A stretch of DNA of 31,528 bases from RUG563 sp964549135 (GCA_964549135.1 CAZJUJ010000032.1:1-31528), one strand, 5' to 3'. Shown: positions 16,186 through 23,773, counted from the stretch's first letter. Notes: generated by a model not told the origin, from the sequence alone. Translations and numbers: made by a program.

Positions 16186-17211
16186 ATGAAACGCCTGCTT
16201 GCCCTATTGCTCGCGCTGCTTTTCCTGCCCCTTTCCGGGGCTTTTTGCTTTGCGGAGGAGGAAGCGGCGCTGCCGCATCTCTATACCGGCCGGATGCGTC
16301 TCTCCGCCCGGGTGTATGAATCCTGGGCTGTGGATGAGGGCGTGAATCATTTTGCCTCGCTGCCTGCCGGGGTGTGGGTCAAGATTCACGCGGTGTATCC
16401 CACCTATGTGCTGGTCACCTATGAAAGCGGCGGGATTACCGGCTATGTCAACCGCCTCTGCATCGAAAACCCCCGGATCATTGATTCCCAGTCAACGCCG
16501 CCCTATGGCGTGGATTTCAATAATTACATCGCATCGATTGGCGCCGATGCCGCCCCTGTTACCACCGAGCCGGGCGGCGGCGATACCCTGATCACCCTGT
16601 ATCAGGGCGCAAAAATCTCTTTCATTGGCTTTGAGGCGGGCTATGCCAAGCTGATCTATCATCGGCAGTATGGCTATATCGATTCCAATCTGCTGACCGG
16701 GCTTCGGCGGGTCTATTTCGATACCGAAAGCGCCGGAACCGATGCACCCATTGCCGCCTATACCTCCTTTTACAAAATCACCACCGATGAATCCAACCTG
16801 AACCGGATGCATAATATCGCCGTGGCCTGCCGCAAGCTCAGCGAATTGCCGCTGCCCGCAGGCGCAAACCTGAATTTCAACCGGGATATCGGCCCCTACA
16901 AGGAATCCGAGGGCTACAGAAAGGCCGGCGCGCTATCGGATGGCGCCCTGGGCCAGGCCGTGGGCGGCGGAACATGCCAGGTGTCCTCTACGCTCTATAA
17001 TGTGGTGCTGCAATTGCCCGGGCTGACCGTGCTGCAGCGCCGGGCGCACGGCGATAATGGCGCGTCCTATCTCCCGATCTGGGTGGATGCCGCCGTGGGT
17101 AATTCTACGCTCAATTTCCGCTTCCGGAATGATTATCCCTTCCCGATCCGCATCGATGCCTCCTCTCAGGACGGCGCCCTGACCATCGCTATCTACCGCG
17201 CCGGGGAATAA
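16186..17211 (+). CDS. VanW family exported protein (second of tandem pair)
   Basis: A 341-residue paralogue of the preceding protein, starting 4 bases after its stop. It has a signal peptide (MKRLLALLLALLFLPLSGAF, cleavage probably after CFA near residue 23), SH3-like segments, and a VanW domain with NFNRDIGPYKESEGYRKAG, GGGTCQVSSTLYNVV and RNDYPFPIRID. The shared layout points to local duplication, but the SH3-like parts have drifted more than the VanW domain. The AAGGAGG site is 12 bases from the ATG, rather far, so coupling to the first gene may help. Function is unknown beyond a likely envelope location. Confidence 0.88.
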   Translation: MKRLLALLLALLFLPLSGAFCFAEEEAALPHLYTGRMRLSARVYESWAVDEGVNHFASLPAGVWVKIHAVYPTYVLVTYESGGITGYVNRLCIENPRIIDSQSTPPYGVDFNNYIASIGADAAPVTTEPGGGDTLITLYQGAKISFIGFEAGYAKLIYHRQYGYIDSNLLTGLRRVYFDTESAGTDAPIAAYTSFYKITTDESNLNRMHNIAVACRKLSELPLPAGANLNFNRDIGPYKESEGYRKAGALSDGALGQAVGGGTCQVSSTLYNVVLQLPGLTVLQRRAHGDNGASYLPIWVDAAVGNSTLNFRFRNDYPFPIRIDASSQDGALTIAIYRAGE

Positions 17212-17242
17212 GCCCGGGGGGAAAAAACGAGGAGAATATTGC

Positions 17243-17275
17243 GGGAGGATGCTTTTGCGTCAAAAGCACCCTCCC
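17243..17275. repeat. Terminal hairpin of left repeat arm
   Basis: GGGAGGATGCTTTTG pairs with CAAAAGCACCCTCCC around CGT, with a single A-C mismatch that becomes a G-T wobble in the opposite transcript. It is the exact reverse complement of 17696-17728. Confidence 0.85.
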
Positions 17276-17377
17276 GCACCCTCCCGAAAACCGGCTCTGG
17301 ATGGAACATGGATGGGTAAAACCAAGTTGAATGCCAGATCAGCAAAAAAGAAAAGCAACACAGAAAACAACAGCAAT

Positions 17378-17408
17378 GCTTTCACGTTTGGTGAGGACAT
17401 TGCTGTTT
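17378..17408. repeat. Central hairpin inside the composite repeat
   Basis: ACAGCAATG and CATTGCTGT (about 17370-17378 and 17398-17406) form a 9-bp stem around a loop that itself holds TCAC/GTGA. A related degenerate sequence (TTCACGTTTTGTGAGTGAA) lies near 17476-17494, so this segment is also repeated. Confidence 0.55.
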
Positions 17409-17520
17409 TGTGTTTCATTGCTTGTTCCCTGTTGTTTCACCGGCATTCAACCCGGTTCGAATAATCGGTACTGCCTTCACGTTTTGTGAGTGAATTGCTG
17501 CTCTATTCCTTACTACTTGC

Positions 17521-17613
17521 TCTTTTTTGCTTCACTGGCATTCAACATGGTTCTATCCCTCCATGAAACATTCAGAGCCGGTTTTCGGGAGGATGCTTCT
17601 TTGAGAGTCAAAG
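17521..17613. repeat. Degenerate internal unit of the composite repeat
   Basis: It shares CATTCAA, ATGAAACATTCAGAG and GGTTTTCGGGAGG with the right arm (17618-17747), in the same orientation, but its hairpin is eroded (TTTGA/TCAAA only). This shows that the element grew by unit duplication, or that one copy landed next to another. Confidence 0.7.
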
Positions 17614-17695
17614 CCTTTCTCTCTTTTGCTGATCTGGCATTCAATTTGGCAAGATCCCCCCATGAAACATCCAGAGGTGGTTTTCGGGAGGGTGC

Positions 17696-17728
17696 GGGAG
17701 GGTGCTTTTGACGCAAAAGCATCCTCCC
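17696..17728. repeat. Terminal hairpin of right repeat arm
   Basis: Exact reverse complement of the hairpin at 17243-17275. It lies 36 bases downstream of the L,D-transpeptidase-like gene's stop on the minus strand, so it may also shape the 3' end of that transcript. Confidence 0.85.
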
Positions 17729-17764
17729 GCAAATATTTTCCCTCGTTCCTTCCCCGTTCCTGCT

Positions 17765-18208
17765 TCACGGCTGGATTTGCACGGGGGTGGCGAGGGGGAC
17801 GAGGGCGTAGAGGCGGGCGGCGTCTGCATCAGAAAGGGCGATGCAGCCTGCCGTCCAATCCGCATTGGCGCCGCCGCCATGGATATAGATTTCCCCGCCC
17901 AGCGGCGTACCCCAGGGCGGGCGCTGGCCGCTGGCCTGTCGGCTGCGGATGCAATGGATCAGCTGCGCGTCCGCGTGCATTCGCAGCGCATCGTTTTCGT
18001 TCGGATAGCTGATGCCCAGGGCGGGGCCAAATTTTCCGATTTTTTTGAGGCAGACAAAATACGCGCCCTCCGGGGTTTTCCCGTCGCCCTCCCGTTCCTT
18101 AGGCCCCAGGGGCGCAGGGCCCAGCGCGATGGCACAGGAAAGGAGCGTCTGCCCATCCCCGGAAAGCAGCGTCAGCCGCCGCGCTCCCTTTTCGATCAGG
18201 ATGCGCAT
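17765..18208 (-). CDS. L,D-transpeptidase (YkuD) family protein
   Basis: A 147-residue protein that is almost only a YkuD catalytic domain. It has EGDGKTPEGAYFVCLK near residue 40 and the active-site motif IYIHGGGANADWTAGCIALS, with His near 109 and Cys near 121. Such enzymes form 3-3 peptidoglycan cross-links or attach proteins to the wall. Unlike most, this one shows no signal peptide or membrane anchor at its ATG, and no upstream in-frame start is available because the DUF554 stop lies 3 bases before it. It could be exported in another way, act inside the cell, or have a changed role. Confidence 0.85.
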   Translation of the reverse strand: MRILIEKGARRLTLLSGDGQTLLSCAIALGPAPLGPKEREGDGKTPEGAYFVCLKKIGKFGPALGISYPNENDALRMHADAQLIHCIRSRQASGQRPPWGTPLGGEIYIHGGGANADWTAGCIALSDADAARLYALVPLATPVQIQP

Positions 18209-18211
18209 GGC

Positions 18212-18889
18212 TCAGAACAGATGGATCAGGCCCAGGGGCAGCAGAATGGCCGGCAGCATATCGCCCACGGGGATGTGCTCCCTGCGGATCATATTCAGGC
18301 CGATGCCCATGATCAGCACGCCGCCCACGGCGCTCATTTCCGCAATTGCGCGATCCGTCAGCAGCGGGGCCACGAACTGGGCCAGCAGGGCAATGCTGCC
18401 CTGATAGAGCAGCACCGCCGCGGCGGAAAGCATCACGCCCGGGCCCATGGCGCTGGCCAGGATGATGCTGTTCACCCCATCCAGCACCGATTTGGCAATC
18501 AGCGTGGTATGATCGCCCCGGAGCCCGGAATCCAGGCTGCCCACAATGGCCATCGCGCCCACGCAGTACATCAGCGTTGCGGTGACAAAGCCCTTGCCGA
18601 ACTGATCATCGCTGCCCTGGGCAAAGCGCTTCTGCAGCTGCTGGCCCAATTGATCCAGCCGCTTTTCGATCTGCAGCGCTACGCCGATGCAGCCGCCGAT
18701 CACAACGGAAAGAATCAGCAGCATGACCTGCCCCGTGCCCAGCGCGCCCTGAACGCCAATCAGCAGCACGCAGAGCCCCATGCCCGAAACCAGAGTATTT
18801 TTCAGCTGCTGGGGGATGCCCTTCCTTAAAAGCAGCCCCAGGAGCGAGCCGGCGATGATCGCCGCCGCATTGATCAGCGTTCCAATCAT
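18212..18889 (-). CDS. DUF554 family membrane protein
   Basis: A 225-residue integral membrane protein with about six or seven hydrophobic segments. The N terminus MIGTLINAAAIIAGSLLGLL followed by LRKGIP is the DUF554 signature, and the central GSLDSGLRGDHTTLIAKSVL stretch is also typical. The length is normal. These proteins are predicted transporters of unknown substrate. The ATG has a GGAGGATACATCC site. It is co-transcribed with the YkuD gene, 3 bases downstream. Confidence 0.9.
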   Translation of the reverse strand: MIGTLINAAAIIAGSLLGLLLRKGIPQQLKNTLVSGMGLCVLLIGVQGALGTGQVMLLILSVVIGGCIGVALQIEKRLDQLGQQLQKRFAQGSDDQFGKGFVTATLMYCVGAMAIVGSLDSGLRGDHTTLIAKSVLDGVNSIILASAMGPGVMLSAAAVLLYQGSIALLAQFVAPLLTDRAIAEMSAVGGVLIMGIGLNMIRREHIPVGDMLPAILLPLGLIHLF

Positions 18890-18922
18890 GGATGTATCCT
18901 CCTTGCGTCTGAATCAAGAAAC

Positions 18923-18943
18923 GCCTGCCGGGAAAGCAGGCGC
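18923..18943 (-). other. Hairpin in the DUF554 leader
   Basis: CGCCTGC and GCAGGCG pair perfectly (7 bp, loop of about 7 bases) between the promoter and the ribosome site. The sequence that follows on the minus strand, TTTCTTG, is only weakly T-rich, so attenuation is possible but unproven. Confidence 0.4.
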
Positions 18944-18959
18944 ATCCTGCCCAAACGGC

Positions 18960-18968
18960 AGTATAGCA
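18960..18968 (-). promoter_or_regulatory. Extended -10 promoter of DUF554-ykuD-like operon
   Basis: The minus strand shows TG-C-TATACT, an extended -10 element. The -35 region has no good match, which is acceptable for extended -10 promoters. The leader is about 65 bases. Confidence 0.55.
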
Positions 18969-19039
18969 TAATGCAGGAAAAATAGGGAGCGGGCCGCTGT
19001 ATCTTTTTCGTCCTTCTTCCGGGACGGAATGACCGCGGC

Positions 19040-19600
19040 TCAGCCCCTGCCGCCCCGGAGAAAGATCCCCAGTTCCCGGGCGGCCTGGAGCGCGGGCAGA
19101 TCCTGACGGGCAGAGAGGGAATCGGTGCGCAGGGAGGTGACCTCCTCGGCGATTTCCTGCGCGCCCATGGCCCGAAGCAGGATTTTTGCCGTCCTTACGG
19201 CATTGGAGGGGCCGCCCATGCCGCCACCCGTCAGGAGAATGCCGCCCCGCTTTTCCTTCTCATTCAGGCGAATGCCCTGAAACCGATGGGCGCAGTAGAA
19301 CAATTGCATCCGGCTGAGGATGGCCAGCAGCGGCCCGGTCAGCTCGGAATAATACAGGGGCGAGGCAATGACGATGGCATCGCTTTCCTGAATCAGGCGA
19401 TAGACGCGGCTCATGCCATCCTGCATGGCGCAGGCGGGATGCTGCCAGCAGAAGCGGCAATCCATGCAGGGGGAAATGTTCCGCTCGTCATAGGCCCGGA
19501 TGATCTGGTATTCGCCGCTCAGTTCCTCCGTCAGCGCCTCAATCAGGGCGGCGGTATCCCCCTTGGGATGGGGCGATCCATCAAAAATCAGCGTTTTCAT
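19040..19600 (-). CDS. Flavodoxin-fold NAD(P)H-dependent oxidoreductase
   Basis: A 186-residue protein of the NADPH-dependent FMN reductase/flavodoxin-like family. It has the FMN phosphate loop near the N terminus (LIFDGSPHPKGDTAALIEAL), a cysteine-rich CMDCRFCWQHPAC stretch (near residues 45-57), and DAIVIASPLYYSELTGPLLA. The cysteine pattern, common in iron-sulfur flavoproteins, may bind a cluster. The ATG at 19600 gives the normal N terminus; a longer frame to 19675 runs into the GNAT gene. It overlaps that upstream gene by 20 bases, so the two are translated from one message. Confidence 0.85.
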   Translation of the reverse strand: MKTLIFDGSPHPKGDTAALIEALTEELSGEYQIIRAYDERNISPCMDCRFCWQHPACAMQDGMSRVYRLIQESDAIVIASPLYYSELTGPLLAILSRMQLFYCAHRFQGIRLNEKEKRGGILLTGGGMGGPSNAVRTAKILLRAMGAQEIAEEVTSLRTDSLSARQDLPALQAARELGIFLRGGRG

Positions 19601-20246
19601 CTGCTGGCCCTCGTTCCTTTTTCTTTTGCTGAATGCCCTCCCATTCCTGGCGGGTGAGGACGTAGGTATATTCATCGCCCTTCTTTTCGCCCGCCGTCTT
19701 GGCGGGACGGCATTCCCTTTCCGTGGCTTCCAGATGCATGCCCAGCCGCTCCATCACCCGATAGGAGGGCTGATTGCGGGCATCGCAATGGGCGATGACC
19801 CGGCGCACCTGCATGCTTTCAAAGGCATAGCGGATCAGCTCCCGCCCCATTTCGGTCACATAGCCCCTGCCCCGGTTTTCCGGGGTGAGAATCCAGCCGA
19901 TTTCGGCCGCGTCATCCCCCCAGTATTCCACGCTGCCATCGCCCAGGGCTGCCCCCGTTTCCTTCAGCAGGATGCAGTATTCCCGGGTGCGGATGGGGCG
20001 CTTATCCCAGGCCGCCAGCGCATAGGAAAGAAAGCGCTGGGCATCCGCCTCCGGGGTCATGCCGGGATGCCCCCAATGATAGAGATATTTTACCGTATCG
20101 GGATCGGAGGAAATGCGCAGGATCAGGGGATAATCCGTTTGCCGGAAGGGCCGCAGCAGCAGCCGCTCGGTTTCCAGCGCCTCCGCTGCCTCCCCGGGCG
20201 AGAGAAACGGGGCGATTTTTTCATGATGCTTCAGGAAATCATGCAT
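19581..20246 (-). CDS. GNAT family N-acetyltransferase
   Basis: A 221-residue RimJ/RimL-type acetyltransferase. It begins with the family pattern ETERLLLRPFRQTDYPLIL (near residue 25). The acetyl-CoA loop is ENRGRGYVTEMGRELIRYAF (near 122), and ARNQPSYRVMERLGMHLEA follows. The substrate is unknown; relatives act on ribosomal proteins, other N termini or small amines. The ATG has an AGGAGG site. The rpmA terminator ends only about 20 bases upstream, leaving no room for a normal promoter after it. Confidence 0.9.
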   Translation of the reverse strand: MHDFLKHHEKIAPFLSPGEAAEALETERLLLRPFRQTDYPLILRISSDPDTVKYLYHWGHPGMTPEADAQRFLSYALAAWDKRPIRTREYCILLKETGAALGDGSVEYWGDDAAEIGWILTPENRGRGYVTEMGRELIRYAFESMQVRRVIAHCDARNQPSYRVMERLGMHLEATERECRPAKTAGEKKGDEYTYVLTRQEWEGIQQKKKERGPADENADF

Positions 20247-20267
20247 ACCAATCCTCCTGAGGGCTGA

Positions 20268-20307
20268 TAAAAAAAGGGCCGCTTGCTATCATAGCGAGCA
20301 GCCCTTT
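20268..20307 (-). terminator. Rho-independent terminator after rpmA
   Basis: On the minus strand, AAAGGGC-TGCTCGCTA pairs with TAGCAAGC-GGCCCTTT (one wobble, one mismatch), followed by TTTTTTT. It ends the rplU-prp-rpmA message, yet the GNAT gene begins about 20 bases later. Confidence 0.92.
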
Positions 20308-20319
20308 CTATACCGATGC

Positions 20320-20619
20320 TTACTGGGCGGCAGTTTCGGCGGCGACGGGATGGACGCTCACCTGCTTGTCAAACTTGCCCTTGCGTTCGAAACGCATGAT
20401 GCCATCCACCTTGGCGAACAGGGTATCATCCTTGCCGATGCCCACGTTCATACCGGGATGAATTTTGGTGCCCCGCTGACGAACCAGGATATTGCCAGCC
20501 AGCACGAACTGACCATCCGCCCGCTTCGGGCCCAGGCGCTTGCTTTCGCTGTCGCGACCATTCCGGGTGGAGCCCATACCTTTTTTATGGGCGAAAAGCT
20601 GAAGATTAAGCTTCAACAT
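20320..20619 (-). CDS. rpmA: 50S ribosomal protein L27
   Basis: A 99-residue large-subunit protein near the peptidyl transferase centre. The N terminus MLKLNLQLFAHKKGMGSTRN has the Firmicutes-type extension. In relatives this is cut after the LFA-type motif by Prp to expose the functional lysine-rich end. RNGRDSESKRLGPKRADGQ and GNILVRQRGTKIHPG are family signatures. The C terminus runs about ten residues longer than short forms. The ATG at 20619 has a GGAGG site; a longer frame to 20688 lacks support. The protease gene lies just upstream. Confidence 0.98.
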   Translation of the reverse strand: MLKLNLQLFAHKKGMGSTRNGRDSESKRLGPKRADGQFVLAGNILVRQRGTKIHPGMNVGIGKDDTLFAKVDGIMRFERKGKFDKQVSVHPVAAETAAQ

Positions 20620-20638
20620 TGCTTGCTTCCTCCAATTA

Positions 20639-20950
20639 TCATTTTTCTGTGAGCTGAAGATAGCGCGGATACTCATCCGCAATGTCACGCAGGCCCTGGC
20701 GCAGAACGCCGAAAATCACCTGGGCATCATGCCCCGCATTTTCGGGAAGGCTGGCCCGCATCAGGCCCTCCTTCATTTCTGCCTCCGGCTTGATCCCCGC
20801 CACGCTTTCCAGCGCATTGACGCAGGTGATGGCGAGGGTGGATACCGCCGCGCAGACAATATCGCTGCCTGCCTCGGCATATCCCGCATGGCCCTTGCAT
20901 TCAAAGCCGATGTAGGCATCGGCCTTTTTCAGCAGCGTGACCCGAATCAT
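20639..20950 (-). CDS. prp: Ribosomal-processing cysteine protease Prp
   Basis: A 103-residue cysteine protease that in other Firmicutes removes the L27 N-terminal extension, an essential step in ribosome assembly. The catalytic residues are visible: His in FECKGHAGYAEAGSDIVCAA (near residue 21) and Cys 12-13 residues later in the same stretch. The length is typical. It sits between rplU and rpmA, the standard Firmicutes arrangement, with a 4-base gap from rplU. Its presence matches the uncut L27 leader encoded next door. Confidence 0.96.
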   Translation of the reverse strand: MIRVTLLKKADAYIGFECKGHAGYAEAGSDIVCAAVSTLAITCVNALESVAGIKPEAEMKEGLMRASLPENAGHDAQVIFGVLRQGLRDIADEYPRYLQLTEK

Positions 20951-20954
20951 GCCA

Positions 20955-21260
20955 TCAGGCGTTCACGCCGGTGATTTCCACCTGGGTGAAGGGCTGACGA
21001 TGGCCAGCCTTGCGGCGATAGTTCTTCTTGCTCTTATACTTGAAGACAACGATCTTTTCGCCCTTGCCATGGCGAACGACCTTACCGGTCACGGTGGCGC
21101 CTTCGATGTAGGGGGAACCCACCTCGATGGTTTCGCCGGAGAGCATCATCACGGGGAAGGAGACGACGTCGCCAACTTCGTTTTCAAGCTTTTCGATGTA
21201 GATAGTGTCCCCCTCGGACACACGGTACTGTTTGCCGCCGGTCGCAATAATCGCGTACAT
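20955..21260 (-). CDS. rplU: 50S ribosomal protein L21
   Basis: A 101-residue 23S-binding protein of normal length. It starts MYAIIATGGKQYRVSEGDTI and ends with the C-terminal signature FKYKSKKNYRRKAGHRQPFT. The ATG has an AAGGAGG site. It is the first gene of rplU-prp-rpmA, driven by the strong promoter at 21381-21409 through a leader of about 115 bases. The GTPase gene obgE, often next in this operon, is absent. Confidence 0.98.
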   Translation of the reverse strand: MYAIIATGGKQYRVSEGDTIYIEKLENEVGDVVSFPVMMLSGETIEVGSPYIEGATVTGKVVRHGKGEKIVVFKYKSKKNYRRKAGHRQPFTQVEITGVNA

Positions 21261-21374
21261 TTGGGCAGCACCTCCTTATTTTACTCGCCGGAATTTCCCT
21301 GGAGGGGAAGGATGGCATCTTTCAGCCACGGGGCAGCATGGGCATGCGTTTAGAGCCCCTTCCGTGCGGCTTAC
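21261..21374 (-). ncRNA. Candidate ribosomal protein L21 leader RNA
   Basis: The untranslated stretch between the rplU promoter and its ribosome site is about 115 bases and can fold: GGAAGG (21358-21363) pairs with CCTTCC (21306-21311), enclosing a GCATG-type inner hairpin. Many Firmicutes have an autoregulatory L21 leader here. Assignment rests on position and foldability, not on a matched consensus. Confidence 0.5.
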
Positions 21375-21380
21375 CCGGAA

Positions 21381-21409
21381 ATTTTATCATATTCCGCCCT
21401 GCCTGTCAA
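21381..21409 (-). promoter_or_regulatory. Strong promoter of rplU operon
   Basis: On the minus strand: perfect -35 TTGACA (21404-21409), 17-base spacer, -10 TAAAAT (21381-21386). Confidence 0.88.
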
Positions 21410-21478
21410 GGCTTTTTTCGTCATGCGCGTCCGCAAAAGGCGCAGAATTGCGGGAAAAACGGGCGGAGGAAAGCAAAG

Positions 21479-21519
21479 GGACGGGGCCGCCCCTGCCCCT
21501 CCGGGCATGCTCCCCGTCC
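21479..21519 (-). terminator. Possible terminator hairpin after the sugar isomerase gene
   Basis: GGACGGGG and CCCCGTCC form a perfect 8-bp stem with a GC-rich inner hairpin, 13 bases past the isomerase stop on the minus strand. Only CTTTGCTTTCC follows, so the T-run is poor. The rest of 21410-21531 shows nothing else recognisable. Confidence 0.4.
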
Positions 21520-21531
21520 GATACTTTCATC

Positions 21532-22425
21532 CTATTCCGCCTGTTCAAACAGCTGTATCAGGCGCTGCCCCAGGATGATGGATTGCTCCACCGCAAGATG
21601 CTTCAGATCCTTTGGCAGATACCGCCCGAATTCCTGAATTTCGTAGGTCAGTTCGCCCTGATAATCAATATCCCTGAGCCCGGCCATGGCCTCCTTCCAA
21701 TCGATGGTGCCATAAAAGGGCATCAGATGCTCATCGGCGGTGCCGTGGTTATCCGCCACATGCACGGCCTTGAGCCTTTTGCCCAGCAGATTCAGATTCT
21801 GCCGGTGGAAGCCGCCGGTGAGATGGGCATGGCCGAAATCATAACAGACGCCCACATGCCTTTCATCCTGAAAGGCATCGCATAATTCGGCCAGTTCCTG
21901 CACCGAGGCGCAGTAGATGCGCCGGGCGGGCATGCCGGGCCGATACTCAAAATCGTTTTCCAGGGCAAGGCCCACCCCGCATTCCCGGGCGGTTTTCAGA
22001 TGCTTTTCGAAATAGGCCAGATTCTTGTCCCGGGATACACGCATATCCTGCCCGGCGGGATAGAAGGTGGCCGGATGGGTCACCGCCCAGCGCACGCCCA
22101 GCATGGCGGAGGCCAGAATGCACCGGCGGATTAATTCCTCCATCAGGGGGGCCTGCTCCTCTGCCCGGGGGCCGAACACATCATAATAGGGCAGATGGGA
22201 TTGGGTAAAGCGGATGCCCCGCTCCGCCGCATAGGCCCCGATATGGCGGATATAGCCCTCCCATTCCGGGGTGCGCAGGGGGGAGGAGGGATTCATGGCC
22301 ATGCAGAGGTTGATATCCAGAATGCGGTATCCTGCCCGGGCGCAGGTATCAATGCAGAATTCCACGGGCAGCCGCTCCCTGCCCCGCTGGAAGGAACAGA
22401 TATTGGTGGATGTGGATAATTGCAT
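21532..22425 (-). CDS. Sugar phosphate isomerase/epimerase family (TIM barrel)
   Basis: A 297-residue protein of the xylose isomerase-like/AP endonuclease 2 superfamily. Metal-ligand motifs are visible: VGLALENDFEY (Glu, near residue 150), CYDFGHAHLTGG (Asp and His, near 194), VHVADNHGTADEHLMPFYGT (near 222) and the late Glu in GELTYEIQEFG. Enzymes of this type isomerise or epimerise sugars or cleave sugar derivatives. Being last in a sugar ABC importer operon, it probably acts on the imported sugar. The ATG has an AAGGGAGG site 7 bases upstream. The exact substrate is unknown. Confidence 0.88.
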   Translation of the reverse strand: MQLSTSTNICSFQRGRERLPVEFCIDTCARAGYRILDINLCMAMNPSSPLRTPEWEGYIRHIGAYAAERGIRFTQSHLPYYDVFGPRAEEQAPLMEELIRRCILASAMLGVRWAVTHPATFYPAGQDMRVSRDKNLAYFEKHLKTARECGVGLALENDFEYRPGMPARRIYCASVQELAELCDAFQDERHVGVCYDFGHAHLTGGFHRQNLNLLGKRLKAVHVADNHGTADEHLMPFYGTIDWKEAMAGLRDIDYQGELTYEIQEFGRYLPKDLKHLAVEQSIILGQRLIQLFEQAE

Positions 22426-22453
22426 GGAAATGCCTCCCTTCCCGGCGCGCAGC

Positions 22454-23773
22454 TTATGGATTGGCCTGATTGTATTGATAGAGCAGCCCGCTTAGCTCCT
22501 CCGCCATCATCTGGGCGGCGGCAGATGCATCATCGCCGTAGGTGAGCATATCGGAAACGCAGTTTTCAATGGCGTAATAAAAATCGGTGGAGGGCCCCAC
22601 GGTGACCGAGCGCATGCCATCGGGGGTGACGGCCAATTGCTCCAGCCCCACCCGGTACTGGGGATATTCCTGCAGAAGCGCCTGATAGCCCTCCTCCTCT
22701 TTGGCCATTTCATTGGCGGGGATATAGCCCGTGCCCACGGCAAAATCCGCCTGGACGGGGGCACTGGTCAGATACAGAAGCAATTCCCGGGCGGCGGCCT
22801 TGCGGGCGTCATCGCCCTTATCAAACATGACCAGGCAGCTTCCCGAAACGGTGGCGCCAAAGGAGGCCTGGGCATTCACCCGGGGATAGAAGGAAACGCC
22901 CATTTCAAAGCTGCCGCCGATTTTATTGAGCAGCGCGGTCACGTTGGAGGAGGAGGAGGTATACAGTGCCAATTGCCCGGCCACAAAGGCATCAGAGGAG
23001 GCGGCGGTGTTTTTCAGCGCCCCGGCGTCATACATCTGCTTCCATTCGGACAGGAAAAGGGAAAGCGCGCCGTTTTCCATACAGTCAAGGGCGGTGGCTG
23101 CCGCCTCGGAGCCATTTTTGTGATTGACCAGATAGCTGTCCAATTGCCCCAGCCAGTTGGCCAGGGTGGGGGTATTGGGAATGGCGGCGTAGGTTATAAG
23201 CTCGCTCCCCGCAGCCGTTTTTTCGGGCAGGGCAGCGGCCAGGGAAATAATATCCTGAAAGGTTTCGGGGGCGGGCATATTGACGCTGTCCAGCAGGGTT
23301 TTATTATAGAAAAGCACGGTGGTGGAGGTGGCAAAGGGCAGGCCCAACTGCACATCGGCATAATTCCAGTTGCCCATGGCGGCCTTGAGCAGAGGCGATA
23401 CATCAAAGGCAGGATCATCCGCCTGGGCCGCATCAATGGTATAGGCAAGGCCCGAGGCATAATAGGATACCTTGCCCGTGGCGTCCAATTGCATGACGTC
23501 TGGCAGCGCATCCGTCTGATGGGTGTTGAGCATACTGTTCATCTTGGCGGTGGCATCGGCATAGGAGCCCTGGAACACCAATTCCACCTCAATGCCCTTT
23601 TCCTTGCCGATGGTGGCGTTAAAGGCCTCGATATACTGCTCCATCAGCACCCCGGCCTGATCGGACATGGAATGCCAGAAAGTGATATGGGTGATTTTTT
23701 CCTCGGCCCGGCAGGCGCAGAGAGAAAACAGCAGGATCAGCGCAAGGAAAAGCGCGGTCAGTTTCCGTTTCAT
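22454..23773 (-). CDS. Carbohydrate ABC transporter substrate-binding lipoprotein
   Basis: A 439-residue extracellular solute-binding protein of family 1 (UgpB/MalE-like). It has a lipoprotein signal: basic MKRKL, hydrophobic run, then SLCAC, with the lipidated Cys near residue 21. HITFWHSMSDQAGVLMEQYI near the N terminus and MQLDATGKVSYYASG are typical of glycerol-phosphate or oligosaccharide binders. The length is usual. The ATG has an AAAGGGGG site. It is encoded after the two permeases, 54 bases downstream, and before the isomerase. The sugar cannot be read from the sequence. Confidence 0.93.
   Translation of the reverse strand: MKRKLTALFLALILLFSLCACRAEEKITHITFWHSMSDQAGVLMEQYIEAFNATIGKEKGIEVELVFQGSYADATAKMNSMLNTHQTDALPDVMQLDATGKVSYYASGLAYTIDAAQADDPAFDVSPLLKAAMGNWNYADVQLGLPFATSTTVLFYNKTLLDSVNMPAPETFQDIISLAAALPEKTAAGSELITYAAIPNTPTLANWLGQLDSYLVNHKNGSEAAATALDCMENGALSLFLSEWKQMYDAGALKNTAASSDAFVAGQLALYTSSSSNVTALLNKIGGSFEMGVSFYPRVNAQASFGATVSGSCLVMFDKGDDARKAAARELLLYLTSAPVQADFAVGTGYIPANEMAKEEEGYQALLQEYPQYRVGLEQLAVTPDGMRSVTVGPSTDFYYAIENCVSDMLTYGDDASAAAQMMAEELSGLLYQYNQANP

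Larger units (their letters stand above)
17226..17747. repeat. Composite intergenic repeat with ~130-bp inverted arms
   Basis: This gene-free stretch is made of related units. The left arm (about 17226-17355) and right arm (about 17618-17747) are near-identical inverted copies: an AACGAGG edge, an ATATT box, a long hairpin, CCCTCCCGAAAACC, then TTGAATGCCAGATCAGCAAAA. A third, degenerate unit (17521-17613) lies in the same orientation as the right arm, and a fragment of a fourth is near 17435-17460. Only short reading frames exist, and they mirror each other because of the repeat. It resembles a miniature transposon-like or palindromic intergenic element; no transposase is present. Confidence 0.85.

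Noticed and set aside
15174..17211. Vancomycin-resistance cluster
   Set aside because: VanW domains alone do not confer resistance, and no vanH, vanA/B-type ligase or vanX is present.
17249..17464. Short frames (71, 73, 69 codons) inside the composite repeat
   Set aside because: They share residues only because the DNA units are repeated in both orientations. They have no ribosome site and no family resemblance.
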